NCBI GenBank assembly: GCA_009760855.2
Contig: WPIO01000144.1
Coordinates: forward strand, 1 to 62,000
DNA length: 62,000 bases
DNA from: Cristatella mucedo
Lineage: Eukaryota; Bryozoa; Phylactolaemata; Cristatellidae
Direction of reading: 5' to 3'
A program made the position numbers and the translations under genes. The notes beneath the pieces are model-generated. The model had not been told where the DNA came from. It worked only from the letters and a program-made list of their open reading frames with translations, and made no database searches. This document shows, in pieces, positions 1-11,505 of this stretch. How positions within the stretch are numbered: position 1 is the stretch's first letter; every line of letters starts with the position of its first letter.

Positions 1-180
1 CTAGCTGTAGAGGCAGTCTTCTGAATGAAGCTTTTGAAATTGAGGCAGCTGTCGAACACGACACCTAGATTACGAGCACGTGGTGAAGGGCGCACAATAG
101 CATCACCTATTAGAACAGCAAAGCCTTTTAATCCAGCCACACGCTTAGGGTGTCCTGTGAGAAGCAGCTGGAAATGCCGA
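1..180 (-). mobile_element. LINE-B fragment (reverse transcriptase C-terminal side)
   Basis: On the minus strand it translates to GDAIVRPSPRARNLGVVFDS and on to a CLNFKSF-type segment, closely matching the + strand copy at 29140-29215. In CR1/L2-type LINEs the R-N-L-G-V-x-F-D motif follows the palm domain. The element is truncated by the window edge and no open frame extends beyond it. Confidence 0.6.
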
Positions 181-319
181 TAGCCAACCTAGTTCCGCCC
201 ACACACTCTTTAATTGGGAGAAGTTGTTATAAAAAAATGGTTTAACCAGAAGGCCGCTTAGTTGTCACCCAACACAGTTGAGTTCGCAATTGCAGTCATG
301 TATATATGGGTTCGCAAAA

Positions 320-1165
320 TCCATAAGTGCTTTTTTTTAAAGTGATCAATTCAGTAAATGTGACGGAAGTCCTGAAAGAGTTCAAGGCTTTGAGGTTATA
401 CGAACTAGATGCACGGTTTCCAAAGCATTTGAGGTTTGTACGAGGTTACGGTAAAAAGATAGCTTCCGAAAAACGGAAGGTAAGTAGCTTAGCCTGGTGG
501 GGCAATATAGGTAGGCTGAAGCCTCAGAATGAAGGGACCAAATGTGACTGACAAAACCTTAAAGTCTCTGGGTTTATTTAATGGAAGCCAGTGCACGAAG
601 GTGAGAAGTGTTCTGATTTGACAACTGTGACACTATCTGCAGACAAGGCTAGTTGCACGGTTTTGCACGAGCTATAAGTGCGTGATTGAACTGGCTGGAA
701 TACCAGCAAACAGTGAGCTACAGAAGTCAAGACCAAGCGTCACGATCGAATAGACCAGTATAGATGTAATGTGGCTGATATGTGGAACCCCTGTCTAAAC
801 AAACCCGAATCTTCACAATGTTACGTAGCTGAAAGTTAGCAGACTTGATTGCTGAGTTTATGTGGTCGTCTGACGTCAGTCAGTATTGAAAATGTCAGCT
901 ACATTTCGTCCAGATTTAACAGGAGATAACCTGCTGGAGCTAATTTGGTGCTTTAGCAATCCAATTTCTGAGTTAACACTTGGCTCCCCGAAACATATAA
1001 GTTATATCTAACAGAATTAAATTTCAGAAAGCTAGCTGCCATCCATGTGAGGATGTCATCAATGCATTCAGCAACAGGGTTCAGATAATTCGACGTGCTC
1101 GAGGGGTGGGAGGGGTCGAAGCCAAGGTAGGACTGAGTGTGGATAAACGCGCAGAAGTGATATCA
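320..1165 (-). mobile_element. LINE-A fragment, 3' part of the RT ORF, heavily decayed
   Basis: Minus-strand sequence aligns piecewise with the better copy at 39550-40320: the 'LHWLPVKQRIDFK' region near 560-600, the 'SRLDFCNSLL' region near 700-740, and the 'WMAANFLKLN' region near 1020-1060. There are many indels and stops. The plus-strand open frame at 327-551 is a shadow of this element. Confidence 0.7.
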
Positions 1166-1559
1166 CTGAGGACACCGTGTGAGAGAAAATTAGCTCCCTT
1201 ATGATATCTGCTTACGTTCAGTGAAAGAGTGCAAATTAAATTACAGCCAACATTTCAAAATAATCATCAAATCAAACTATTAATGCATTTGTGATATAGT
1301 GTAAAAATGGAAGCTTTTCCCCTCATTCCGGACACCCAATGCAGTAACCTTAGTCTTCGGAAACGGGTAAAAACGCAGCCGCTTCTCTTCCTGCGTGTCA
1401 TTAAAGCATAACTGCAAAATCATACGATTTATATAATTGGCTCACGTGATGTGTTGAATTTAGTTCAAAATCCGTTTTCTGACATCCAAGTAGCTTCAAT
1501 CGCTCGCAACCCTGGAGCACTTGTTCAGCATCAACACAGCAGCTATCGCTCGAGCCGGA
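1166..1559. other. No recognisable feature
   Basis: AT-rich sequence with no coding-like frame and no match to the repeat families named here. Confidence 0.4.
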
Positions 1560-1672
1560 CTAAAATCCTCCATTAGAGACAGGGACTTTAGTTGGTATGC
1601 TCGCACAGCCTGGACCTCACTCCTGACCTACGTCAAAGTATTCCCTGACTTGGCCATATTTTAAGAGAATGT
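1560..1672 (+). mobile_element. LINE-A fragment, C-terminal end of ORF
   Basis: The stretch reading 'GGGACTTTAGTTGGTATGCT' to 'CCTGACTTGGCCATATTTTA' matches the end of the LINE-A ORF (F-G-D-R-A-F-S-S-Y-A to P-D-L-T-T-F-K) seen at 40230-40320. Only about 110 bases remain. Confidence 0.55.
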
Positions 1673-2125
1673 AAAACTGGCACAATTTCTTGAAGCTTTT
1701 TTTGTGTCGACATAACACACGTTACCATTAGCCGTATTGCTCACGGTAATGCTATGCACGTTACCACTAAAAATTTAATTATGCACCATCTATAGAACAT
1801 AATATTTAAAGTTCCTAAAAATTTCTCCCATCGGCTATGCTGAAGTTGTATTACTTTTGCTAGCATTGTTACACATCTTATTCTATTTATCTGCTAATCA
1901 ACGGATCTTATTACAAGTTTTAGTTATTATTATTCAAGGTCAGTACGTACTGAATATCGTAGCAGTCATCATCTAGTTAATATATTGCACCTCACAAATT
2001 GATCAATTTTTTCGCAGAAGAGCACAAGCGTACTAGCAACCAGCAAGAAACTGAATGTCTTACAGGTTTATTTGTGCAAATAATCCCAGCGGGATGTAGC
2101 GAGCTATACAAGATGGCTAAGCACT
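1673..2125. other. No recognisable feature
   Basis: AT-rich non-coding sequence; nothing recognised on either strand. Confidence 0.4.
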
Positions 2126-2275
2126 GATTTGGCACGGTGGTCGAGGTGCTTGCCCTGACCGAGGTTAAAATGAATTCCACGGCCTGGGTCTCTGGGGCTG
2201 AACCCGTGGAACGCGTGAAGCGCCTGAATAGAGGCTAAGTTTTCTTAGCGGCTGTAAAAATTTATTATATTTCAG
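2126..2275 (+). mobile_element. SINE-A copy 1, decayed
   Basis: A tRNA-like head (GGCACGGTGGTCGAGGTGCT with CCTGACCGAGGTT) is followed by a degraded B-box region (GGGGCTGAACCC). The tail 'GAAGCGCCTGAATAGAGGCTAAG' type is shared with SINE-A copies 2 and 3 and with the LINE-A 3' end. It is more diverged than those at 54917 and 56379, and no target-site duplication was identified. Confidence 0.6.
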
Positions 2276-3936
2276 TCATTTGCGGTGACTCGTGGAGGAA
2301 AAACTCCTCAGGTCTAGTAAGAACAGGAACAGATAGGCTCGAAGAACAATAATTACGCAAATAAAAATCGGTGTGATATTGCCCATGTCAATGGCTAGTA
2401 TTTAGACCGTTGCTCGCACATAACTTCCATACTTTTGCAAACACCGCAATTTATAAAGTAACACATTTTAGAAATATATTAAATCGGTGCCTGATAAAGA
2501 ACTAGCAAGACATTGATAATTGACATGCAGTCTACTAAGGGTTTAACTTGCTTTGCTATTGAGTGAAGTGCATTACGGGCGAAAGTGATACACACCTAGG
2601 CACCTGCAACTAATTTTAGCAGTCTTTGTGAGAATGCATAGGTGATGCCTAAGTTCGTTTTACTCTTAAAACATAAACTAGTTTTCTTTCAAACTATCTC
2701 ATCCTTAGTAAAACCAATTTGAGGTGGATTGGATGTGTTCAATGTGGATTGAGTTGAATGGTGGTGGATTGCTGTACAGGCCTCAGTCTTTTTAGTTCAT
2801 GGCCTTCAGTGTGTGTGTGGCAGCGTTGCCATGAAAATAATTAGGTATATACAATTGAAGTTTTGTTATCATATTAACTCAAATTTTAAGCTTCGTGCTG
2901 CAGCTCTCAGGTCGATTTCTTCTCAAATGGTTTCGGAGAGCAGCTAATTGCTGAAGATTAAGGTAAGTCGTTAAATCCTAACGGGCATTCAAGTTATGTT
3001 GTTCGCGCCGAAGCCCAGATGCAGATGAGAGAAATACGGGGCTATTCTTATCCCGGTGACAGAGCGTGCTGTAGATAGGGTAAGTCCAACTGTTTGTCTT
3101 GGTGATAACCAGCGAGGAGCCTGATAAGAAAACTAAATATGCTGTGCAGCAGCAAAGTGCCCTAGCAATTTGGGGCTTTGCAACTTCATCTAGCTCAAGC
3201 CAACGGACTTGATGCCCTATGTAGCGATTGTTAGGGACGCTGCTCACACGATGTAGTCGTGGCGACCTATTTATTGCACACTAGCACTTCGGGCCGCACG
3301 ATTCACTTTAGCAGAGCTTAAGCATGCCTGACTGCCACCGCAGCGTTCGGCATTACTCGAGCAATCACTCCAGCTTAGTTTGTGGTAGGTAAACACTCTC
3401 TAGCTGTCATTGGTCAGTGCAGCGTAATCTCCAAAGCTAAACATGAGTCTGGAAGGCAAGACATGATTGCCTGTTTGCAAAAGTCAGCTGCCTTGTCGGC
3501 ACAGTCAGCTGGGCACATGCATTGCCCGAGCAAATTATCACCAACGCCAGTATTTCCGTGAAGCCCGAAGGCTACAGATTTTTCTGAATATTTTGACTAC
3601 TGAAATTTTGCATTTCCGTCATATTATTCTGTATTCCTGTTTACTTACCGCCTTTTTTAATTACTTTCTGTGGGTGCTAGTTTGTGTAAATATCCCTACA
3701 ATTTTATTTCAGTTCCCTGCAGTTGGATGCACCCACCCACTTTCAATAGACGCGATAAAAAAATAGCATCGTCTTCTAATTGCCTGAATTCAGCCTGGTG
3801 CCCCGTGAAATGCAGTTGTATTGGCTTTGGTCAGCTTGATTCTAAATTGACATATAACACAAAAAAAACTTCATCATTGATTAAAAATCAGATGAAGGTA
3901 AGTGCCTTGATTAGCTAGTCTTGCTGTTTGTTTCAG
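2276..3936. other. Unassigned stretch, no supported gene
   Basis: No repeat family or domain recognised. Several short open frames occur on both strands without protein-like composition. Consensus-like donors (AAGGTAAGT at 2960 and 3895) exist but have no convincing exon upstream. Confidence 0.35.
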
Positions 3937-4053
3937 CTACATCGCTGGTGGTGGGCGTGCCGAGCACTAAGCTGGCTGCAGGAGCAGGCAATCAGCTTGA
4001 CGGACATCGACTTTCCTGCTGCCGAGTTTGGATTAAAGCTGAGAATAAGCTGA
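3937..4053 (+). CDS. Possible terminal exon or exon relic, unknown gene
   Basis: A good acceptor (pyrimidine run, TTTCAG ending at 3936) is followed by 38 open codons (HRWWWACRALSWLQEQ, then ISLTDIDFPAAEFG) and a stop TGA at 4051. The composition looks protein-like, but a second frame is also open across the interval (to 4181), and no domain is recognised. No partner exon was found. It may be the end of an upstream gene, a pseudo-exon, or chance. Confidence 0.2.
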   Translation, partial: LHRWWWACRALSWLQEQAISLTDIDFPAAEFGLKLRIS

Positions 4054-5057
4054 ACCAGGCACAGCTGCTGATCGTACGATTTTCATGGGAAGCTCTGCTT
4101 AGTAGATACTTTGCATGGCTTATCTCCAGTCTGTGGTGCTTGGGAAGTGGTGGAAGGCTACCAAGCAGCACCTACATGTAGTTTGTAAAAACTAACTTCA
4201 ACTGTAGAAACCGAACAGCAGGGCAACCAGCTGTCATCTACCAAAGCCACCGTCGCTTTAGCTGCTGGTATGACTATCCAATGACGTGGCAAAGCGAATG
4301 GTTTTTGATTATTTTCACTCATAGTGCTATGCAAAATGACGGGTGGCATTCTTATAATTAACTTTCATGGTTAAGTGCCAATGCCTTGTATCAAAGGTAA
4401 CAGTGAGCTGGCTAACAGCATGCACTTGATATTCATATTTTTTCAGCAAATCTATGCAATGCCTAATGTCAAAAAAATACACTCGTGATCTGCAAATGAC
4501 TTCCATTGCCTCGTCTATTGCAGAAGTACAGCTCGTGAAAGGCTGCTCTACAGGAAATGATGCTGGCAGCTGGCAGAGAATGAAAAATGAAAACCGACGC
4601 TTGACCTGTTTGCCATAGTAGCCTAGGCGTTTTTACTGAGAGCAATTAGTAGCATACGATCTCGCGATCACTAAGGATATCTGCCCCAATGACCTTGTAG
4701 TGTGACCATTGACCATCTCGGATAATTTTTCTGTCTCATTTACTGTTCCTGCTCCCTTGCACCTACGGGGTAATGTTGAACTTATCCAGCGACACGACTT
4801 AAAAACCAAAGACGTAAATTGTTTAATCTGTCTGTGATGCAGTTCTCATTGACCTGCACCCAAAATCGACCGACGGCGTCGATACCCTCACTGAAACAGT
4901 GAACATGATACTTAGGAGTGTTCTTGACGAGCCTGCTTCTGCTCACTGTATTCACACACAGAGTCGCTACAATTCGTTTCAGATTAATTTGTTTTTCAAA
5001 AGATGCTCAGTATTAAGCTCAGGCTTAAGCTTCGTTTTAGGGTGTCGGGGTCTGATA
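4054..5057. other. No recognisable feature
   Basis: Mixed-composition non-coding sequence with no match to the local repeat families and no convincing exon. Confidence 0.35.
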
Positions 5058-5165
5058 CAGATAATAATAATAATAATAATAATGTACTTGATGAAGCGCC
5101 CTCAGAGAACTTAATATCTTTCTAGGCGCTTTACATTTGCTGCAAAGGGAAATGCAATCTAGTCG
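5058..5165 (-). mobile_element. LINE-A 3' tail
   Basis: (AAT)n at 5059-5082 is followed by 'GTACTTGATGAAGCGCCCTC' and 'TTTCTAGGCGCTTTACATTT', the reverse complement of the LINE-A 3' terminus (compare 40530-40607). Only the last 100 bases are present, as expected from 5' truncation during target-primed reverse transcription. Confidence 0.75.
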
Positions 5166-5529
5166 ATTTTAAAGCCTTCCTTTGACTTCAGACCCTAAAG
5201 CCTAGAAAAATAGGATTTTTTATCACTCGAAAACCACTGAAGTCCTACCAGACAGACAAGCAACCGATTTACAACAAGCCATTTTACTAGGTAATGCTGA
5301 GAAGTCTGACTCCCGAGATACTAAAAGCTCAACAACAAAATTTCTCAGAATTGCTTGATGAACAATTTCGCACATTCATGTGTCTGTAAAACCTCCTCCG
5401 AGTAAATCAATTACTGAATGGCAAGCCTGTGACCATTCTGAAAAGATTGTTTGAGGTTTCTGCTTGCCATGTGGCTACCTTACTAAGGCCCCGTAGATAC
5501 AGCATGTCTTTTTTGAAGACCCTATGCAA
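5166..5529. other. No recognisable feature
   Basis: Probably more decayed element DNA between two LINE fragments; nothing specific identified. Confidence 0.3.
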
Positions 5530-6140
5530 TCATCTTTATGGTTTTCACTGCAGGACTAATTAACTCTACCATGACCAAGATTTGTAATGCTTCTCTGGAA
5601 AAAGAGGTCGTACAAAAGTATTTCAAATTGGCAATCGTTAGACCCATACTTAAAAAGTCTAGATTAGATACAGAGATCCTTGCAAACTATAGCCCAGTTT
5701 TCCCTCTCCCTTTTTTGTCAAAGATTCTTGAAGCAATTGTGGCTACACAGCTGCTAGGGCATCTGGAAAAAATGTGAAATGTCAGCAACGTTTCTATCGC
5801 TATTCAAGAGGCAGCACATTCTACTAAAACTGCACTCCTCAGAGTGTTGACAAGGACATTACATGTTGCCACGATGACGGAAATGTCACGTACCCTCGTT
5901 CTGTTAGATCGATCAGCCACCTTCGATATTGTTGATCACGATGTAGCACTAAAAAGATTAAGAATCACGCTCGTTTTAGCAGATGAGGCGCTGGCGTGGT
6001 TCAAAGCGTACTTGTTTGATTATGTTCATTCCGTGTCGTGTGGGGGTCACGTCTCACCCACGAGACCAGTAACATGTGGAGTCTCACAATGGTTCAAGGA
6101 CGGACCCTTGCGAGACTCCATAGGTGACCGGTAACATCAC
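5530..6140 (+). mobile_element. LINE reverse transcriptase fragment (CR1/L2-like, possibly LINE-B)
   Basis: Two open segments in one frame (5538-5774 and 5844-6131), separated by a stop at 5775, together cover RT motifs. VRPILKKS and LPFLSKILEAIVATQL are in the fingers, LLDRSATFDIVDHDVALKRL is the first catalytic region (consensus L-D-L-S-A-A-F-D), and WFKAYL with PVTCGVSQ matches the W-F-x-S-Y-L / V-P-Q-G region. The catalytic YADD part is missing. Frame and conserved positions are eroded, so this is a dead copy. It differs from LINE-A and is tentatively assigned to LINE-B. Confidence 0.7.
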
Positions 6141-6454
6141 TGTTCTTTATTTATGCTGAACTTCTGGGATAGGTGATAAAGGCACGTGGAATAGGATATC
6201 ACTTTTATGTTTACGATAATTAGCGGTATTTGTTATTTAAACTGGATAGTGGGTTGCTACTGCTGGCCATGCAAGTGCCTTGTAAGGCTCTCTGTATAGT
6301 GAATGCCGGCCATGGTTACCAGCCCTCGAGACTGTGGTGCTCGGGGAAATGAGGCTTATCACCTGAATGCGATACCGATTGCTATACCACCGGCACAGGA
6401 AAGGTTACAGCTGTCATCCGCCAATGCCACAGCGGCTGCATGGGAGCTGCTGAT
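6140..6454. other. No recognisable feature
   Basis: Spacer between two LINE fragments, with no identified content. Confidence 0.3.
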
Positions 6455-6935
6455 AAAACTGCCCCCCACTACGGCCACCCACCTAGGCTAAGCATCATAC
6501 CACCTGCTTTTTGGAATCTATCTGTTTACCTATACCTTGCACAAACCAAAAATCCTTTGAAGATCGTGCCTTTACTCCGTTTGCTCCCAAAGCCTGGAAC
6601 TCACGACTTCTGTCACGGCATCCCTGGACTTGACCACACTTACAAAGAATTTGAAAACGTCTATTTATCGCAGCATTAAGTAATTCCCTGTGATTTTTCT
6701 TTTTTGTGTTTATGCGTGGTGACACTGTCGCATGCTGCTACTAACCACACTTGCATGCTGACCCTGTGCATGTCACCCCTAACCACGTTTTTTTATGCTG
6801 TTCATCAAGCACGATACCACTCACCACTCGACCGTGTTTCCTTTGCAGGAAATGTAAAGTGCCTAGAAAGAGGTTGATTTTTCTCAGGGTGCTTTATTAG
6901 GTATATTCTCGTGGTTATTATTATTGTACTGTTCA
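6455..6935 (+). mobile_element. LINE-A 3' end
   Basis: Starts within the C-terminal ORF ('GCTAAGCATCATACCACC'), continues through the end of the ORF and the 3' UTR ('TGCATGCTGACCCTGTGCAT' type) and ends at the 'GAGATT...GGGTGCTTTATTA' terminus with ATTATTATT near 6926. A 5'-truncated, decayed copy. Confidence 0.75.
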
Positions 6936-7376
6936 ATTAAGTATGAAAACTACTGGTCATAAGACCTTTTGACCTACTGAACTAACTGTATTATATGAAT
7001 AGGGCTATTAACCACCAGGCACAAATGGCACCATTCTAAGCTGTGGAACCATACTAACTTTGTGCTGGCAGTCGGGCACAGATATATACGGCTAAGGCAG
7101 ATGTGATGCTGATTGGTAATGAACCAAGGAGCCAGGCCGCACGGTCACCAGGGCCGGTGGAGAAGAGGTTGCTCGAAGTGGGTTTCCGCCAAAGTAGTTC
7201 ACGGTCACCGTACAGCAACGAGTAGTTGTACGATAATAAATACAAAGATCATTTGAGTTTAGTGTGGCTAAACGTCTTAATGAGCTTCTCAACTTCAAAC
7301 GAGGAACACAATTTGGCATCAAGATCTGAGAGCCAAAAATACCTTATTTCAATTCCGAGGCTGGGATAGTCTATGC
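6936..7376. other. No recognisable feature
   Basis: Non-coding sequence with no repeat family identified. Confidence 0.3.
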
Positions 7377-7562
7377 CAGTGGTCCTCAACCTTCCTAATG
7401 CTGCGACCCTTTATTACAGTTCCTCATGCTGTGGCGACCCCAACTATAAAATCTCTGTGTGCAAAATGTGGAAATGTATGTTTTCCGATAGTCTTAGGCG
7501 ACCCCTGTTAATCGCTCATCCTACCACCGAAGGGATCGCTGCCCATAGCTTGAGATCCACTG
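7377..7562 (+). mobile_element. SPIN-like hAT miniature transposon (non-autonomous)
   Basis: A 186-bp element with imperfect terminal inverted repeats: 5' CAGTGGTCCTCAACC and 3' end GAGATCCACTG, whose reverse complement is CAGTGGATCTC. The interior carries 'CCTAATGCTGCGACCCTTTA', 'ACAGTTCCTCATG' and 'CCGATAGTCTTAGGCGACCC', which I recognise from memory as features of SPIN (Space Invader) hAT MITEs known from tetrapods and some invertebrates. Flanking octamers (gTCTAtgc at 7369-7376, aTCTAgtt at 7563-7570) share the TCTA core expected of an aged 8-bp hAT target duplication. There is no transposase, so it would depend on an autonomous partner elsewhere. Confidence 0.8.
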
Positions 7563-7834
7563 ATCTAGTTCGTGGGCAACCGGAGTTAAATGTTAGATCA
7601 GGTTGTGTATTATTGCTGCAGTTTAGTTTAGGAATAGCAAAAGGGCTTGCTGGACAGAATAAAAGAGTGTGTATGAGTGATTCTTGTCACAATACTAACC
7701 GAGATACAAAATTGTTAATATCACTCAGAGTAAGCGAACATTCATTTGCGAATTATTAGCACTTCAGCCAAACATAACAAGGTCTTTTTGAGGTGCACGT
7801 ATCTTTGCCAACCGTTGGATTCTTTGTTAAAAAT

Positions 7835-9350
7835 CATAATAATAATAATAATGCACTTGATAAAGCGCTCTCAGAGAACGTGATCTCTTTCTAGGCACTT
7901 TACATTTGCTGGAAAGAGAAATGCAATTGAATGGTGAGTAATATCATGTTTGATAAACCGACAACATGAATAACATGGTTAGAGGTGACATGCACAGGAT
8001 AAGCATGCAAATGTGGTTAGGGGCAGCATGCACAGTATCAGAACGCATAAGCACATGGATGACGAATCACAGGGACCCAATAAATGCTGTCGTAAATAGG
8101 TGACTTTTTATGTTCGTTTTAAATGTGGTCAAGTCGGGGATGTTCTGACGAAAGTCGGGAGGGAGTTCCCGGCTTTGGGAGCATACGAACTAAATGCACG
8201 GTCTCCAAAGGATTTGAGGTTTGTACGAGGTATTTGTAGACTGTAATATTTCGAAAAGCTGGAGGTCGGCAGCTCGGCCTGGTGGTAGAGTAGGTCTGAG
8301 AGATAGGCTGGAGCCAAAAAATGAAGTGACCTAAAAGTGAGCGACTCAACCTTGAAGTCAATCCGTTGCTTGACTGGTAACCGGTGCAGGTCGGCGAGAA
8401 CCTGTGGAATATGGCAACTGGGACGTTCACGACAGACAAGCCTAGCTGTGGACTTTTGCACCAGTAGCAATCGTCGGATTGCACATGCCGATAGGCCAGT
8501 AAGCAGTTAGTTGCAGAAGTCGAGACGGGATGTCAGGAATGCATTGATCAACTTGGAAATAGTAGCCTTATCTAAACCAGCGCGAATTTCAGCAATATAA
8601 TGTAGCTGAAAGGAGGCAGATTTGTGCAGACTGTGGAGCTAATGTGGTCGTCTAACGAAATGACGCTTTGGAATATGACACCTAGATTTTGAGCTGATTT
8701 AACAGGAGATATGCTGGCAGAGCAAACTTCGAGTGTCAGCCTTTCCAATGTCTGAATCACAGTGGGTTTACCCATTAATAGTAAGTCAGTTTAATCATGG
8801 TTTAGTTTTAGAAAATTTGCTACCATCCACGTGTGGATGTCATTAATACATGCAGCAAGTGAGTTGAGAGAAATTGAGGTATTTGAAGGCTGGAAGGGAT
8901 CACAGCAAAGGTACAACTGAGTGTCATCTGCATAGAAGTGAAAGCCTAGATTGTGTTTGGCTATCCCCTCAGCGAGAGGGAGATCGTAAACCGTGAAAAG
9001 AACCAGACCTAGCACGGAGCCCTGAGGTACCCCATATTTCAGAGGTGCCCCAGATGATCTCTGTCCATTCACGTCAATACTCTGGAGTCTCCCCCTGAGA
9101 TAGGACCTGAACCACTGCAGAGCAGTGCCTGTGATGCCCAGGCGAGATGAGAGGCGCTCTAGAAGAGATTTACGATCGATAGTATCAAAAGCTGCCGAAA
9201 GATCGAGCTAAACAAGCAGAGACACTCTACCCATGTCTGCATTCCTAAGTAGGTAGTTGTATACCCAAACCTATGCTGACTCTGTGGAGTGATTAGCTCT
9301 AAAACCAGACTGGAACTTACTAGCAAGGTTTGAGGCATCGATATATTTGA
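7835..9350 (-). mobile_element. LINE-A copy, 5'-truncated, about 1.5 kb
   Basis: Read on the minus strand it begins in the RT palm (around 9290), includes PQGSVLG and [13 protein letters not shown] (8791-9072), continues through the C-terminal region (8129-8484) and 3' UTR, and ends in the (ATT)n tail at 7835-7852. The frame is broken several times. Its conserved YADD motif identifies it as RT. Confidence 0.88.
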
Positions 9351-9935
9351 TAAAGATATTACTAACTTATAGTTTTCTGCATTCCCTAGATCGCAGTCAT
9401 TGACGAGGCTCCGTGGTGCTGTCCTATAAGGCGAGCCTGCTTAGCAAGGACAGCTGGTACTGGGAATGTTTCTGCTGCCAATCCTGCTCGTATTGTCTGA
9501 AGCCTCTGCTGCTTCATACGCTGCCATTGCTTCGCGTATCACGTGTCTATCTCGTGCCATCATTCGAACAATACAAGTTTGCATGAAAGCTTCTAAATTA
9601 TCTAGCCTCAGGTATGTCATTAATTTGTAAATGCTGGAATCTCCCTACTTGACTTTCTTAAAATTGCATTATTTCAGCCCTCTGAGAAGTGTATGCAAGC
9701 TTCCCTCATAAAGTTAACGTCGCGAGTGTTTAAAGATTCGCCAGGAAGTCGCAGAAAGAGATACGTATTATCCTCATTCGTAAGGCGCCACCAAAAAATC
9801 CTGTATTTCTGCATGGATGTTGGAAGACTGACAGCACACGACTGCCCTGCCTGGTTTAGTAGTTGCAACTGCCCTATACCCCTACAGGCTTTGACTCACC
9901 CTCATAAACCGGCACTATAAAATGGCGATGGCCCA
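9351..9935. other. Unassigned stretch
   Basis: No repeat recognised. Open frames on both strands overlap at 9674-9920. The minus one (FWWRLTNEDNTYLFLRLPGE) is mildly protein-like, but no domain or splice context supports it. Confidence 0.3.
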
Positions 9936-10092
9936 CTGTAATGGCCGACTAGGGAAGGCTGTTGCTTTTCACGACTTCGTTCCTGAGGTCGGGGTTCAAA
10001 TCTTGCGGTGCATGATTCTTTCACGCCTCTGCATGCTGTTGTGATAACCATAAAGACTCTTCAGTCACTCTGCAATAAAGGTTGTTAAATCA
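9936..10092 (+). mobile_element. SINE-B copy 1
   Basis: Begins 'GGCCGACTAGGGAAGGCTGT', carries the 'TTCACGACTTCG...GAGGTCGGGGTTCAAATC' B-box-like region, and ends '...TTGTTAAATCAGCCAG', matching the pair at 35856-36177. It is the most diverged of the three copies. Confidence 0.65.
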
Positions 10093-10932
10093 GCCAGTAC
10101 ATTTTTAAACCTGCAGCCGAGCCATCAACTCCTCTGGGCCATAAAATGATCACAGCGGGAAAAAATGCAGTAATCTGTCCACAACACTGCCTATAAATAG
10201 TTCGCCAACATTTTAAAAGTTCAAATTGTACTGGTTTCAGTTTATGCTGGATACCACTTTGCTTCTCCATACATATGTTGGCCAAAGGTAAATAATGGCA
10301 GCAGAGGAATCCGTAAGGCAGCCTATGCCTATATATACTTACTCCATCACAGGAAACTCTCAGTATTGATCAATGTGCAGATACGACTAAGAACTAGCTT
10401 GTGGTACTTGGAACCATTGCATGACAATCCAACTAGGCCGGATGAAAAAAAACAAGCCAGTAAAGCCATAAACACAACCAACTAAACAGTAAACAGACCC
10501 GTGCTGTCACCGGCTTCTTCCAGCTTTGCATTTATCTCTTCACTTTTTGTTTGATTTCTTGAAATTTGTTGCGGATTTAATGACGTCATTTTGCAACTAT
10601 ATTCCGCGGCTTCCTAAATTTAGAAGCCAGCCTCCGTCCTCTCTTGAGAGAATTCTCCCCATCAAAAAACTTACTATATAACAATTATCACATTGAAAAA
10701 TGTGTTTTTCATGTATACCTACACGAAGCACCAACTTTTTCTTATATGGGCACAGTGTGAATACTAAGCCATCTAGTCTGCTATGAACATAGAGTTCATA
10801 GCCAGCTATGAAAGTAGGGTTCACAGCAGAACGGGGACAAATTTACTGGCCCATACTCACAAATAACCACAATTTTATTTGTAGCACGAGCTCTTTAATT
10901 CAATGTGTCTCTTAAGTTATTTCGACTTTGTC
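10093..10932. other. No recognisable feature
   Basis: AT-rich spacer without identified repeats or exons. Confidence 0.3.
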
Positions 10933-11505
10933 TAATAATAATAATAATTCATTTTAAAAAGTGCCATCAAATAAATCAATCTTTTCCTTGACACTTTCCT
11001 TTATCAGCAATGGAAGCACGATCGAGAGGTTAGCTTTAGCCTACACATAACAACGAGGGTAACATGGCTAGGGTTGACATATATAAGGTCAGTTTGCAAA
11101 TATAGTTAGTGGCAACATGCACATTGTAAGCACTAATAAGCACAAAAGGACGAAACACGTATACCGACTAAATGCCGTGATAAATGGATGCGTTTTTACG
11201 TTTCTTTTAAATGTGGCTAAGTAGAGGATGTCGTGATGCAAGTCGGCAGTGAGTTTCAGGAATTAGAAGCATGCTAACTAAAGGCATGGTCTCCATGGGA
11301 TTTGAAGTTCTATACAAGGTATAACTAAACGATTAGATTTCGAAAAGCTGATTGTGCGAAGCTTAACCTAGTTGTGTGGTAGATGTGATAGGTAATCTGG
11401 AGCCAAAGAAGGAAGAAACTTGAAAATGAGCAACTGCACCTTGAAGTTGTTGTATTGCTTGAATGAGAGCCAGAAACACAGCTCGACAAGACAGAACAAT
11501 GTCAA
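10933..11505 (-). mobile_element. LINE-A 3' end, decayed
   Basis: (TAA)n at 10933-10948 begins the reversed tail. 'GTTAGTGGCAACATGCACA' and 'CGAAACACG' blocks are the 3' UTR, and the C-terminal ORF region follows to about 11500. Heavily mutated. Confidence 0.7.

Noticed and set aside
9674-9920. Small gene on either strand
   Set aside because: Both strands are open over the same interval, no domain is recognised and no splice sites frame it convincingly.
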